Assembly: GCA_002633005.1 (NCBI GenBank) | Contig: NMRA01000100.1 | Location: 84,469-148,468, forward strand | DNA from: Phoronis australis | Lineage: Eukaryota; Phoronida; Phoronidae | Direction: 5' to 3' | Length of the DNA: 64,000 nt | Made by a program: the position numbers and the translations under genes | Part shown: one piece after another, positions 52,001-63,429 of the stretch | Position numbering within the stretch: the stretch's first letter is position 1 | Layout of the letters: the number at the start of each line of letters is the position of its first letter | The notes under the pieces: model-generated | The model's database searches: none | Told to the model about the DNA's origin: nothing | The model's input: the letters and a program-made list of their open reading frames with translations, nothing else

Positions 52001-53736
52001 ACGAGCTAAAAAGACGCAGACGCACGCTTCTGGGGGTGGTACGGTTTTTTGTCGGCAAAAGGTCCACATCAACTATTTCAAGGCTGGGTGTGCGCATGTT
52101 TTGGGCCGTAAAAATTTACGCTTTTTTGTCATTGGTCATTCCAAGCCCTGAATTACTGGTGCGTTCTTGCAAGTTAGAACCTCTCACCATACCTGTTGAG
52201 GCTGGAGAGGTGTATGGCAAACTGTATTTTAGTGAAGGAGGAATACGAGAGATAACAGAATTTACAGGTAATTAACTGTATACTGTATGAGTGGACTTGT
52301 TGCAGGTCTGGGAAGGGAAAGGAGTCGTGAAAACTGGCCGTACAATTCTGGGGGAAACGGATCCTGCCAAATCCAACCCGGGAACCATTCGTGGAGACTT
52401 CTGTATTGATATAGGAAGGTAAGTCTGTCGAAGTCAGTGTGAACCAGTGAGACTTGTCCATCAGTACTGGAGCACATTTCAGTCGTTCTCTTTTTGAAGT
52501 TTGCAGAATGAAAATTAGTAAAACAGTTGGTAATCAACTTTAGAAATGAAAATTATTTTTAGGATTCCTTCAGAAAACTGAACGTTGAGGTATTATGTGT
52601 ACACAAAAGTGTACATTGCATTCCACTTTCTATATTAAATTTACCCAATTTGTTGGAATTGTAAGTTTCAATTTTTGTTGATTAAAATGTGCAAGCTAAT
52701 TGCTCGATGAATGCACATGTGGTCGAATGATTCGAAAATGTTTCCTGGTCCTGCAGTACCCTGCGAGATTTTTCCAAAAACGAGTCATCCTAGAAGAATA
52801 CCCGTTCAAATTTGTACAGGCAATTGCTCCATAATTGTTCATGATGTCTTGGTTTCTGCTGAAATTTATATTGAGCACTGTTTGGATAATATGACTATTG
52901 CTTTAGGACATCATGTTTAACACTATGCGTAGTTAACTCCAGCTGTTCAGGACTCAATGTGGTGGACAAGTCGCATGATATTTTGCCAGTTTTGTTAAAA
53001 AATAAAGATGAAGAAAAAATTTTGGAATCAATATTATTAGCTTGGTGTGTACTGTGTAGAAATCAGCATTTGGATTGGTTTCTTTATTTTTTGCTGCAAT
53101 TCAACCAACCTTTGAAAAGTTATTGTCAGCAATTATTTGTGGGCAAAATAAGTTGAAATTGCTGTTACCAAATGCTCTGATTTAAAAAATACCACTTCCA
53201 CGTCATAATGAGTACTTATTCTGTCAACATAAAGATAAGTAAGAATTATTTGTGTAGCAAAATTCTAATTATGGAGTGACTCAGCCACCTTCACAGACTT
53301 TGTATTAATTCGTCATCATTCTTACTCATTAGAGATGACCACTCTGGCGATGAATTCGCCTTCCGCCCAGCTGTCATGACAGGGAATTCTAGGTCATTTT
53401 GTTTGAGTACTTTGGGTTTGTGTTACTTTTGGCTTAATAAACCACTTCCTTCTCATTTATTTCTTACTTTGAAGTTGGCCATTGTTTGCTCTTGACTAGG
53501 TTGATATTACAGAAAATTGAAGGTTGATTTCATGGCTGCGATTACTGTACTATACATGTGGTCACTTGATAAATGGTACATTTTAAGTCAATTTATTTTT
53601 TGTCTGGTGAAATTACAGAAATATCTGCCATGGTAGCGACAGTGTGGAATCTGCCAAGAAAGAGTTAGCTCTTTGGTTTAAGGAGGAAGAACTCTGCGAC
53701 TGGAAGGCACTCGGTCACGATGCGATCTACGAATAG
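49079..53736 (+). CDS. NME: Nucleoside diphosphate kinase, group I (NME1/NME2-like)
   Basis: Exons 49079-49201, 51187-51288, 52306-52418 and 53619-53736 (stop TAG) give 151 residues, the usual length. The enzyme moves the terminal phosphate from ATP to other nucleoside diphosphates through a phospho-histidine, normally as a hexamer in the cytosol. Visible nucleotide-site residues: K11, Y51, R87, T93, R104, N114 and catalytic H117 in N-I-C-H-G-S-D-S, with the Kpn-loop block [10 protein letters not shown]. The C-terminus ends [11 protein letters not shown]. Introns fall after M-K-F-M-I, after V-V-P-M and within the arginine before N-I-C-H; from memory these are the sites in vertebrate NME genes. 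The residue before the catalytic His is Cys where Ile is usual. An in-frame ATG at 49034 could add 15 residues (see findings). Confidence 0.97.
49320..49590. repeat. Repeat family B copy (NDPK intron 1)
   Basis: TTTTGATTTAGACTGCTTAT, CTTGCAAGGAACTGACAG and AGTTTGTTATTCCTGTAGAACATGC are the reverse-orientation counterparts of the family B blocks. It begins about 120 bases after the NDPK first-exon donor. Confidence 0.55.
50439..50688. mobile_element. Near-perfect 120-bp-arm hairpin in NDPK intron 1
   Basis: 50439-50558 is the reverse complement of 50568-50688 with only scattered mismatches, around a loop of about 9 bases (GTGCCTTTT). Landmarks are CACTTTTCATTG/CAATGAAAAGTG, CTACTCTCAACTGAACAT/ATGTTCAGTTGAGAGTAG and TAGCGACATAATT/AATTATGTCGCTA. 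TACTTCTTGTTT occurs at 50391-50402 and again at 50687-50698. No coding capacity is seen, so it is likely a foldback MITE. Confidence 0.95.
51610..52110. repeat. Probable mobile-element remnant in NDPK intron 2
   Basis: G+C-richer than its surroundings, with the palindrome AACGTGGATTTCCACGTT near 51695 and the end block GGCTGGGTGTGCGCATGTTTTG near 52083, which recurs at about 25707 as GGCTGGGTGCGCGCATGCTTTG. A 118-codon open frame starts at 51919 but has no recognisable domain. Confidence 0.4.
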
Positions 53737-54498
53737 CTGACTGCTAGCTGACCACAGTTGTGATCGACGGGGTCCTGCATGCTACGTGATGTCACCTGGA
53801 TTGTTTTTGATAGCCACAGTGTGTTATTAGTATTGTTAGTGCTGAATGACTCATCTATTTGTGCTGCTCATTTGAAAACCCATGTGATAGATACATACAA
53901 TACATTATACTGTGCAGTATCACTTTCCAGTTACTTGTTGTTGGTAATTATTAAATATGATGTTCATGTTTCTATTGCTCAGCAAATTTCAAGTTTGCCA
54001 CAAATGTTTCTAGCGAAAGGTCAAGTGAACACTTTTAAGAAATTCCATTCTGGATAACTTAAATGTCCGTTTTATAGAAATCTGGTGTGCATGCCATGAA
54101 CTGACGAGAACCGCACAGAAATATGAGACTTTGCAAAACAACTTCATGTATGGCAAGCGAAGTATGTGATCACACTAGCTTCCTTTGAGATTCTTATGTC
54201 TACAGAACTTGGCTCAGTATTGATCGGCAAATTGGTACTAGTAACTGCATCACTCACATTTACACTTCGAGGAACTACGAGGCTTGAGCTGTTTGTGGAA
54301 GGAACATGCAACATTCGTGTTTATCACTAAGTGTCCAAACAGTCTCGTGTTCACCAATGCATATACAGATTTCTGCGAGTCTGTCATCTTTTCATATAGG
54401 TAGTGCTGTGTCAGAGGGTCACGTAACTATCCGGTATTTTACCTGCCACAGAATCTGATGCAACCTCTTAGTAACTGACATATCTGGTGGGTTTAATG

Positions 54499-54504
54499 AA
54501 TAAA
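54499..54504 (+). terminator. Poly(A) signal AATAAA of the NDPK gene
   Basis: AATAAA lies about 760 bases after the stop codon, before the start of family E and well short of the convergent MSL3 3' end. Confidence 0.5.
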
Positions 54505-55034
54505 GTCTTAAAAGACTACGCACCTGAGAACAACAGAATTTCAACAAAAATATTTCAGAATCTTGGCCACTTATTCAGTCACTCAATGTGTTGGCATATT
54601 GGCGATAAAATGAACTTGAATGGCTTCAGACCTGCAGTTGCCTCCTGATCACTTTCGTTTCTTCTTGCCAAAGGTTAAATCGTGCCTTTTAAGAGGGAGA
54701 GATGGTTGGCTGAATTTGTTTCCCTGACCCTTCCAGTAGTGACATTCCTTACAAATTGTGAAGCTTCTCGCAAAAATGTGGAAGTTTTGATTTTTATGTG
54801 AAAAATTGCATTTCAGAAAGAAAACTCACCTGACCACAAATGTGTGGGCATTATTACCATGTACACGTTTCTATGGCCACTAAGAAATTATGGCCTAGTG
54901 GGTTAAAGCTATGAATTTAAAACATTTGAAATATGTGACTTACCAAATAGTATTAGGTGCTGTAGCCTCCTTGACAATGTTTCAGGAATGACCATTCTAG
55001 AGATGGCTGATGGAGAGTAACAGCAACATCCCTA

Positions 55035-55195
55035 TTGAGGAATTGCTGCAGTAGCAGATCAAATTTGGGCAATAGTATGAAACAATGTGCCTGTATTTTG
55101 AGAATCAGTTTGATGCCGTTATTCAGTGGAGAAAACTGGTTCTCAAATTTCGGGCAAGTTATATCAGACCATAACCCAAATTTTGTCATTATGGG
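55035..55195. repeat. Repeat family E copy, palindromic
   Basis: AAATTTGGGCAATAGT, TTTTGAGAATCAGTTTGATGCC, GAAAACTGGTTCTCAAATTT and TATATCAGACCATAACCC correspond to blocks of 38283-38520. It lies between the convergent NDPK and MSL3 genes. Confidence 0.8.
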
Positions 55196-55275
55196 GCACT
55201 ACAGAACTAATAAGTGTGGTTTGATTCTATACATAGCACAATATAACACGAAAACAAAATTCACAAAACACATTT

Positions 55276-55281
55276 TTTATT
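55276..55281 (-). terminator. Poly(A) signal AATAAA of MSL3
   Basis: On the minus strand AATAAA lies about 185 bases after the MSL3 stop codon, giving a compact 3' UTR. Confidence 0.7.
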
Positions 55282-55464
55282 AAAATAGAGTCCTTGGCTG
55301 GTACAGTTATCAAAAATTGGAATATCACTACAGTTGTACATTTAACATATAATATCAAAAGTGCTGCTGCTTTCACCTAACTATCTGGTGCTGCTTTCCC
55401 TGGTCAGGTTATGGCTGTTGCCTTCCAATGGACCTCTGACCATTGGAGGTCAAGTCCAATGAGG

Positions 55465-58400
55465 TCACCTTCTTCCTGTATGCTTTGCACCATCACAAGA
55501 TGTAACGTATGCGTCCTGGACCATCAGGTCACTCCGCCGATCACAAATATATCTACAACAACAAAACCCGGTTCATTATTACAAGACAGTGAGAGACAGA
55601 GACTTGAATATAAATAATTAACATTCAATAATGACAATAACGAGAGCGTTTGTATGCACCATGTGTGCATTGTGAACAGTAAAGATACCCCGGGTTCTCA
55701 CTCTTCAAATATTTCCATGGTAGTTCGATCCACCTCAAAATCAAGATCTGTTGGGCTCTCCCCATCAGAAACACATTGGTCAAATTTCAAGAACTCAACA
55801 GATATCAATTCAGACGCATTGACAATTCTCCACAAGTTGGTGTCGCATAAGTCTAAAAATCAGCACCAGTGTGCTTTCCTCGAAAGGAACGCACATGCAA
55901 AATTTAAAACTATGTTGTTCAAAAACTCATGGCACTCTAGCCTGGGGCATACTTTAATGTGATTTGATGAAACAACCCACTATATTAAAGATATTATACC
56001 TACATCACACAAACCCAAATTAGCTGACAAGTGACCACTTACTCCAAGAGACTGTCCATGTATCTAAGCAAAGTCCTCAACTTCATATCGGGGATTTTCA
56101 TGAGAGACAAAAACTCTGGTAGTTTCACTGCAAAAGAACAGCGTCCCATCATTAAACATGTAGCCACACAGAAATGAGAAACTGGATGTCATGACCTATG
56201 TGCTGCGTGCATAAATAGTCCAGTGACTGGAACCATAAGCGCAGCAAACTGGACAATCAGTGATGAGTCACACAAAGTACAAATTACGTAGAATGGCCAT
56301 CGCATTGAGTGATCCATGCTGCAATGTTTTGGGTCTGCTCACAGGATTTGCTCTCCGGTCACGATTGTAAAAGGGTGTTCGCATGCTCTTAACAATACTA
56401 AGGAATGGCAGGAACTAAACATTTAATGCCGCTCAAACATACAATTCCATTCAATGACGTTTAAACATATAATCCCATGTCAAACCAAATTCTACAAGAG
56501 GATGACATTGTTACAAATGGCAAACCATGCCAGCACACATAACCAGCATCCCACTATGTTATTCCCAGCAGCACATAACGGTACTTACTGTACGCTTGTC
56601 AGTGACTAGCGAATGATCATTTATGCTGCGAAATTCGTTCATAAAAACATTTACTTTTGCATTCACATCATTGTAGCATGTCATGAATTTGTTTGGCCAA
56701 ATAAAAACAGATAGAAGTGATTAACATGCAAATTCCACCTTAATGCAGTGATTTGGTTTAGAGGAGCCAGACAGTAGTATTTGGCAGACAAACTCTCTCC
56801 ACTCTTGAAGTCAGAAGCTAATCAAAGCTCCTATCAGCTACAATGGTAGGCAACCATAACTCATTTACTACTGAAACCAACGGTAGCTTGCATTTTATGA
56901 CTTACGATCATGCAGTGAAGCCTGACTGGTTGCTAGACAGTGCAGCCGGTCTCATGAGCCAAGCATATAGAATTGTCATGTTGACTTTCTTTTCTAGCAA
57001 CAGACATTCTATTCAAAATACACAAAGATCTTTCCAAGGATGATACAGCTGTGGACAATTAAAAAGAAAATTGCCACCAGGGGCGCCACAGTAGTTAGGC
57101 CTGTCTGAAAATCAACGTCTGTCATGATCTTCTCATCAGGAACACATCTACCAATTTTTGTCACGATTCTTTGACCGATTTGGCAGGAAAACGGTCACTA
57201 GGAGACACAGACTAATAAAAACATATTTGCTAAATTTCGTGAAAATTCGTTATGGAGCTGGGCAGATAATGAGATGAACATAAAAAATAAAATTGCCACT
57301 AGGGGGAGCACCTGTAGTATTGGATCCGTCCTAAATTCACCATCAACTGTCGCCAGCTCCATAGCAACAAATTTCATGAAGATAATGCAAGCAGTTTAGG
57401 AAATACAGCAGCACACGCCAGAGGGCCGGACAGAGACGACAGCAAATGCACCCACATGTGTACTGTGGGAGCATAAAAATTAAAAACATTATGTGTTATA
57501 GTAAATGAAACCACTGATAATATCATTGAAAATATGATTTTTAATGAACACTGGAAGCTACTATAAACCATTTTCTCACAGGCATTTTTGGTTTTCCAAA
57601 GCTACGTCACTGCGATCTTAGTTTTTGCAATTGCTTAAGTTGAATTCGGCTGCAAAGAAGAGTCTGCAGTTCTCCTACATCTAAGCAGCTTCAGCAGCTG
57701 AAACTAACCCACAGTGACAAGCAAACTTCACAGACCTGGTCTGAATCAATAAAATGTTAGTTCCTCCCAAGCTCAGAAATCATTTTGAATCTGAGTACAG
57801 AACAAAATGAGACACATTTTTATTACATTAAGCGGTCTAAATCAGAAGTTGGGTTTTTGACAAAGAGAGAGGGTTTATGGCTTTATCACCACTTAAGTGT
57901 CATAACTACAAGATAACACTCAGCCAAATTGCAAGTATCCAACCAATAGCAATTAAAATGTCACTGCACTCTTGCAGAGAATGATCACTAAATAATAAAT
58001 GTCATACCAGCTGTGTAAATGGTGTCACTATGGCAACTAGAACAAGCAAAGTGAAGGCTTCAGACACGATCAGAGCGACCTACCAAATAACCTCAGGAGA
58101 TGATGGCAGCCGTAGATTTGAGATGGCTGGGCCGCCGTCTCCAGAAGCACATCCTCTGGAACTAGTCGCCATGACAACACTTCATTCATGATGGTCTCAT
58201 TCTCATTTAGTAAAAGCCCTTGTTCAGACTTGACTGGAGTGGAGTAGCCACTGGCCTTAGAGGAAGCAGTCCTGGCTGTGTTGGGTAAGAGCAAGGGAGG
58301 TGGTGGTGTGGCACGGGCTGCCACTGGCTCCACCTTGTGCCGAACAGATTTACTATCTTGACCAGTCTACAACAAGGAAAAGGAGCAAGTGGTCAAGCAA

Positions 58401-61400
58401 AAACACAACAGACTACCCTAAATCACCACTAGTGAACAACATTCTTGGTTTACTGCTTTTTAATCTGCTCCTAGGAGTAAAAATCTGTTAAGAAATCAAT
58501 GTGAACATACCCACCTTCTTATCTCCAGTAATAAATCGTCATGTGGACACAACCACCTGATTTTTCTTTTTACTTCCTTCCTCAGAGTAAAAATCCAGTA
58601 AGAAACCAGCATGTGAACACACTCACCTTCTTTTCCATCTGTTTCTTGCTCCCCTCTTCAGCCGCTGCATGTCGTGTGATTCGCCGAGGCACGGGCTCCT
58701 GTTCTTCCTCTTTGGGCTGGGGAAACTCAAAACTATTTGCAGCAGAGGGAGACAATTTCGGCAGTTTAGAGTTTGGCTCCACAGCAGAACTGTGCCTGGT
58801 TCGTCGCCGTGGTGATGTTACAGGTGTATCCGAGATGCTGAAAATAATACATCTTTCAGAGAGGGGTTGTTCGATACTAATCCTTCAGCGGAGAGCCTTA
58901 AAACCTACATCCAGCTAACATTAGTTCAACCAAGCTGAGGCAAGCACAAAAGCCAATTACGAAGTATGTAAAGCCATGCTGTATATGTGACCACTGTGTT
59001 CTGAGTAGTTTTCTTTTTACCTAAACAGTTCCAACTCAGTGGATTACAGCTCGTCGTATTGGTTGATGGCTCATGTGAATGTTAGTGGTAGATTGAGTGG
59101 TATTCCGTAGAACAAGATTCCAGCAAAGAAGGTCAGATTTCGCAAGTCTTCATGAAGTATCGCAGTGAATTACAAAGAAACCATGTGATCACATTAATGC
59201 AAGACATCCCTGGTTTTTGATATATGTAAACAGACTGAATACATCCTGAATATACTTTCTGGCAAAAAAGTTCGTTCTTTTTAGCGCAGCTAAAAGATCG
59301 TTTTTGTCTATAATCCTAGGCTTTTTGCGTCCTCAGTCCACAGTTTGAAAGCGTATTTTGTACGTCACTCAATATTCGTAACATGTTTTGTGAATATTTT
59401 TGCACCGTCACACATCCAATATTTTATTAGCTTCTTGACAGTATTTAACAACTTAGAAATGGGCGATAATCAGGAAACAAGAAAAATGACTGACTTTATA
59501 TCTGAAGAAAAGACGAGGCCTTATAATTAAAGCTGAGATATTCTTAAATGTTACCGAAACGTACTAATAAATTCAGGTCATGTCCCAAAATGCCAAGCTA
59601 TATGGCATTCTTTCAATTTCCAAAATAACCCCATGATGTCAAGCCCTCAACACAAGTCTACTAACACATGTAGCGCATTACAGACAGGTGGGTGGGTAAA
59701 ACAAAAACCATTAATTAACTCACCTGTCTCCATGTTCATCGATACTACTGTGATGATAGCTAGATATAATCTTCTTGTACTGGGCTCTCTCCTCGTTATA
59801 GAGCAAGTGGGTAGGCAGAAGAAAGTCGAAGAATATCCTCAGGCCATCCATCACTTCCTTGCATAACTGGATCCTGCCAAATTTGTAAGAGGTAGCCTTA
59901 AGTCAGTGCGAGACAAGTGAATGGTCAAATGCCGCACCGCTGTTGAGCTTGCATCTTAACTTGCTCAATCCAAGACTGAGGAACACGCGTGACTTACTGT
60001 AGCAGCAAACCAGCGACATCATTCATACAACTGAAATCTCCACGTATTAGCCCTTGTAGTGCTATACGCTATAAACAGTGTCTAAACCGGCAGGCTGGCT
60101 ATTTTTAGGTCAAGTTCAATATCAACAAACTTACTCGTTAAACAAACCAATTTGATAATATATACCATGTATTATACATCATTGTGAAGCTCATGAAATC
60201 AGCTTCAACTCTATCATAACAATCAGGAAGATAATTATGATACGTGCAGCTGATAACAAATTAACACAGGAAACGGCATAAAATACAAGAGTTTTCAGTG
60301 ATCTCACCTCATGCAAATACACGCATGTAACCAAAACATAAGACAATATGTTAAGTATAACAAGTGTAGAAGTGTTCTAAATTCAATATCAAGAGTCCAC
60401 TCCAAACAAGAGGCCACAGAACACCAGGCGAGACAAGGTAAGTTACCAGTATGCAGAAAATCAGAAAATCCCATGTTCAATATTGAGTCTTAGAACTATG
60501 TAACACGACTGGCCAATCACAAACAGTCTTTCATGAATACTTGGGATCTTTATGCTTGTCTCCAAGCAACCCAACCTAACCAGGCTCTTTTAAATTAATT
60601 TTCAAATCGGCCGTTATTTTTTAATTGAGTTTGACCTACTTAGATCAATGCCTGACAGGACTCCGCCATTAGACTGGCCTGGAATGTTGATGCCAGATAA
60701 ACATGTGGCTAGCAGAACTAAGGTTAAACTGGTGTACCATGCACCCAGGAGCCCTGTTGCACTTGACCTACACTCAGACATAAACAGAATGCCTGGTTGA
60801 CTTTCAAAAATATTGTCAGACCTTACATCAATACCACACCCACCTAGATTCAGACCCCTCTGCGATCAATGCCTTACCTGTGCTCAGGAGAGTAGCTTGT
60901 TCGTTTCTCGGCTGTGCCAACCAGGGCATTGATGGCATAGTTTTTGACAAACCCTTCTAGAACAGTGATCACGTTGGGTTTTGCTGGAAGTCGTGCAACC
61001 TGTAGCAATATCTTTGATTTAAGTCTCACGGCGTTTCCAAGGAAACACGGAAAGTAAGAACCTCAAGTAAGGTCAAATCAAATGGCAAGGTAATTTCTTC
61101 ATAACATAATATGGCCGAACACTGAAATTTTCAACCTTAGTAAGCAAGAAGAAAACGTCACTTCATTATTTGCACACTTTATGCCATACAGCTGTCATCA
61201 ACAAACACATTTAATGAAATTTAGATTTTTTAACAATGCAGTGAGATTTTAAAAATTAATGGAAATTTTGGAAATTATTTTCATTCAAATTTTAGGAAAC
61301 TTTAAACAAACATGAAAACCGGTTGTCGAGTATACATATCTTAACATCAACAAATCTAATTAAATTAGGCTAACCTTGTTTTTTGCCGTTACCATGGAGA

Positions 61401-63429
61401 AATCATGCTCCAGATCTTTCTTTAACACGTCTGGTATTTCAATTATCACTTCCTTGACTTCATCATCCTGAAAGACACAATTAACAGTGAATGAGTACAT
61501 GATAAACAGACTAATCAGCTGTAATGTACGCTCGGTGCAAACACAAATTAAAGCACCAATGTAATGATTCATAAGCTAACATATCCTTCAATCACAATTT
61601 CCTGTCGAGACTTGAGTGCGTAGGATTTCTTGACCTTTACTGCACTTTTCACCCATTTTGCCTTTTTACTGTTTTGGGTGAACATGTCCTCTTTGCCAGT
61701 GAGTATATGCAAGTGTAACAACTGATGATGTACTTGACAGTGACATCATTTTTATATCATATTCAACACCTGAATAAAGCAACCACTTGGAAAAAAATAT
61801 ATTTTTACTTTAACAGGATTTTAAGACCTCTTCTCAATTCAGAACATTTGTACATATTTGAATCATTGCTCTGTAATTGAATTTAGATCATTTTACACCA
61901 ACAATTTCGAACACTCCAATGAAAAATGATTAGTAAGCCTCAAGTCAGCTGAAACTGATAACTCCTGAATGAGCAACCCTGCTGCAACCTACGGAATATT
62001 TTCATGAAACAAAACCATTAAAATAACGCTGTTTTTAAATCTACCATAAACATGTTTGACTTTTACCTCTTCCTCAGACTCCTCCACAGTTTCAAGGTCA
62101 TCAGAGCCCGCGTCTGAGGCCTGCGATTCAGTGGAGTCCTGAAATCAGTGGTCGACATTGACAAAATATAAAAATGGCTGCCTGGTTAAATATTTGCACT
62201 CAGGGATTTAATAGCGGGGGTTTTTGAAGTTAATTTCATAACATTATCATATGCAAATTAGTTCGTGTAGGCCTTAAGTATGAAACCTCACGCATGTGTA
62301 AAACCTTATTGTAAATTAGCAAATGCATTTGTAACAGGGTGACCAAATTGTCTGCCGTGTGCTGCTCTGGGCAGAAGGCCACTCCACCTCCACAGTTAAG
62401 CCACTGCTTTAAATGGTAATGAGTGATTTTGAATGAGATTGATGAATCCAATCATAAACACAGTTATCTGTCAACAAATTAATTAAAATTGATACAGGGT
62501 ACAGCATTCAAAGAGAGCACACCTTCGCGCAAACACTTTCCACTGTGGACGTTAGATCAAGGTCACCAAAATCAGCTGGTAGCTGGCGATATCCCATCTA
62601 AACTTTGGTACAAAATCTAAACCTTCTTTCCTGAGTTGTGCTAAAAACATTTTCCAAGCAAAAAATTAATTTCTCTATGTGACCTTGAAAATGAGATCAA
62701 AGTCATGAGAGGTGCTTGTCTGGTACACAATATGAACAAAATCAAAAGCTTCCTTCTTGCGTCAACACCATTTTCTAAATAAAATCTTAAATTTTTTCGC
62801 TGTGACCTTCAGAATGAAGTCGAGGTCACCAACATTGTGACTGGCTCCTGGAAATACTCCACCTACAAGTTGGTACAAAACATCAACAAAGTCTGATGCT
62901 TTTTATCTTGAAATATCGTGCCAAAAACATTTTCTAACTTGATTTTCCCATTGTGACCTTAAAAATGATGCTAAGGTCACCAAAATTAAGCGGCGCCGGC
63001 AGATGACCTACCTACACCTTGGTACAGAATATGAACATAATCTAAAACTTCCTTCTTGAAATATCGCACCAACAACTAAAAACTTGACTTTCTTGGCGTG
63101 ACCTTAAAAGTGATGTCAAGGTCACCTAAATTGAGTACCAGGAATTGAAAGACATTCTCAAAAATTCTGACCACGGCATAATTTCACAGACAGATCCATG
63201 GACCTGAATGCACGCATACACAGTATAACCAGTATTACTCAACCTGGTGCCTATGACTCACACGTCCATAACCATGACAACACCCACCTCCTCACTGTCT
63301 TCCTCACTCTCACTCTCCTTCTCTTCCCCCTCCTCCTCATCCTCATCGTCCTCGTCCAAACCTTCATGATTCTGCAAGACTTTTTTCAAAATGTCATCTA
63401 TCCTTTTCTTGCGTGCTTTATTCTTCTTT
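55465..63429 (-). CDS. MSL3: MSL3 homologue, MRG-domain chromatin protein (N-terminus outside the window)
   Basis: Minus-strand exons 63429-63288, 62138-62067, 61467-61375, 60999-60878, 59873-59724, 58837-58627, 58366-58084, 56127-56043 and 55552-55465 (stop TGA) join in phase to 414 residues. The first begins in phase 2, so upstream exons, expected to encode the chromodomain, lie past 64000. Order: a basic then strongly acidic linker (1-71); the first MRG block with [11 protein letters not shown] (about 81-91), [24 protein letters not shown] and R-A-Q-Y-K-K; a long disordered insert (about 183-310) with R-R-R-T-R-H and P-R-R-I-T-R-H; then [29 protein letters not shown]. The insert within the MRG fold marks MSL3 rather than MRG15. 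MSL3 belongs to the complex that acetylates H4K16 through MOF. Confidence 0.93.
57065..57335. repeat. Diverged direct and inverted repeat pair in an MSL3 intron
   Basis: AAAATTGCCACCAGGGGCGCCAC-type sequence at about 57068 recurs as AAAATTGCCACTAGGGGGAGCAC at about 57290. TTCGTTATGGAGCTGG near 57248 is inverted as CCAGCTCCATAGCAACAAA near 57354. Confidence 0.65.
62545..63150. repeat. Tandem array of about 125-150 bp units with inverted TGACCTT half-sites (MSL3 intron)
   Basis: GTGACCTT starts at about 62679, 62802, 62953 and 63098. Each is followed within 20-25 bases by an AAGGTCA-like inverse, then (G/T)GTACA(A/C)AAT, AAA(A/C)CTTCCTT and CAACAACATTTTCTAA-like words. A partial first unit starts near 62548. 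At least four units are present, diverged by substitutions and indels, between MSL3 exons at 63288 and 62138. Confidence 0.9.

Noticed and set aside
51919-52275. 118-codon plus-strand ORF
   Set aside because: Lies in a repeat-like stretch, shows no known domain, and is in an intron of the NDPK gene.
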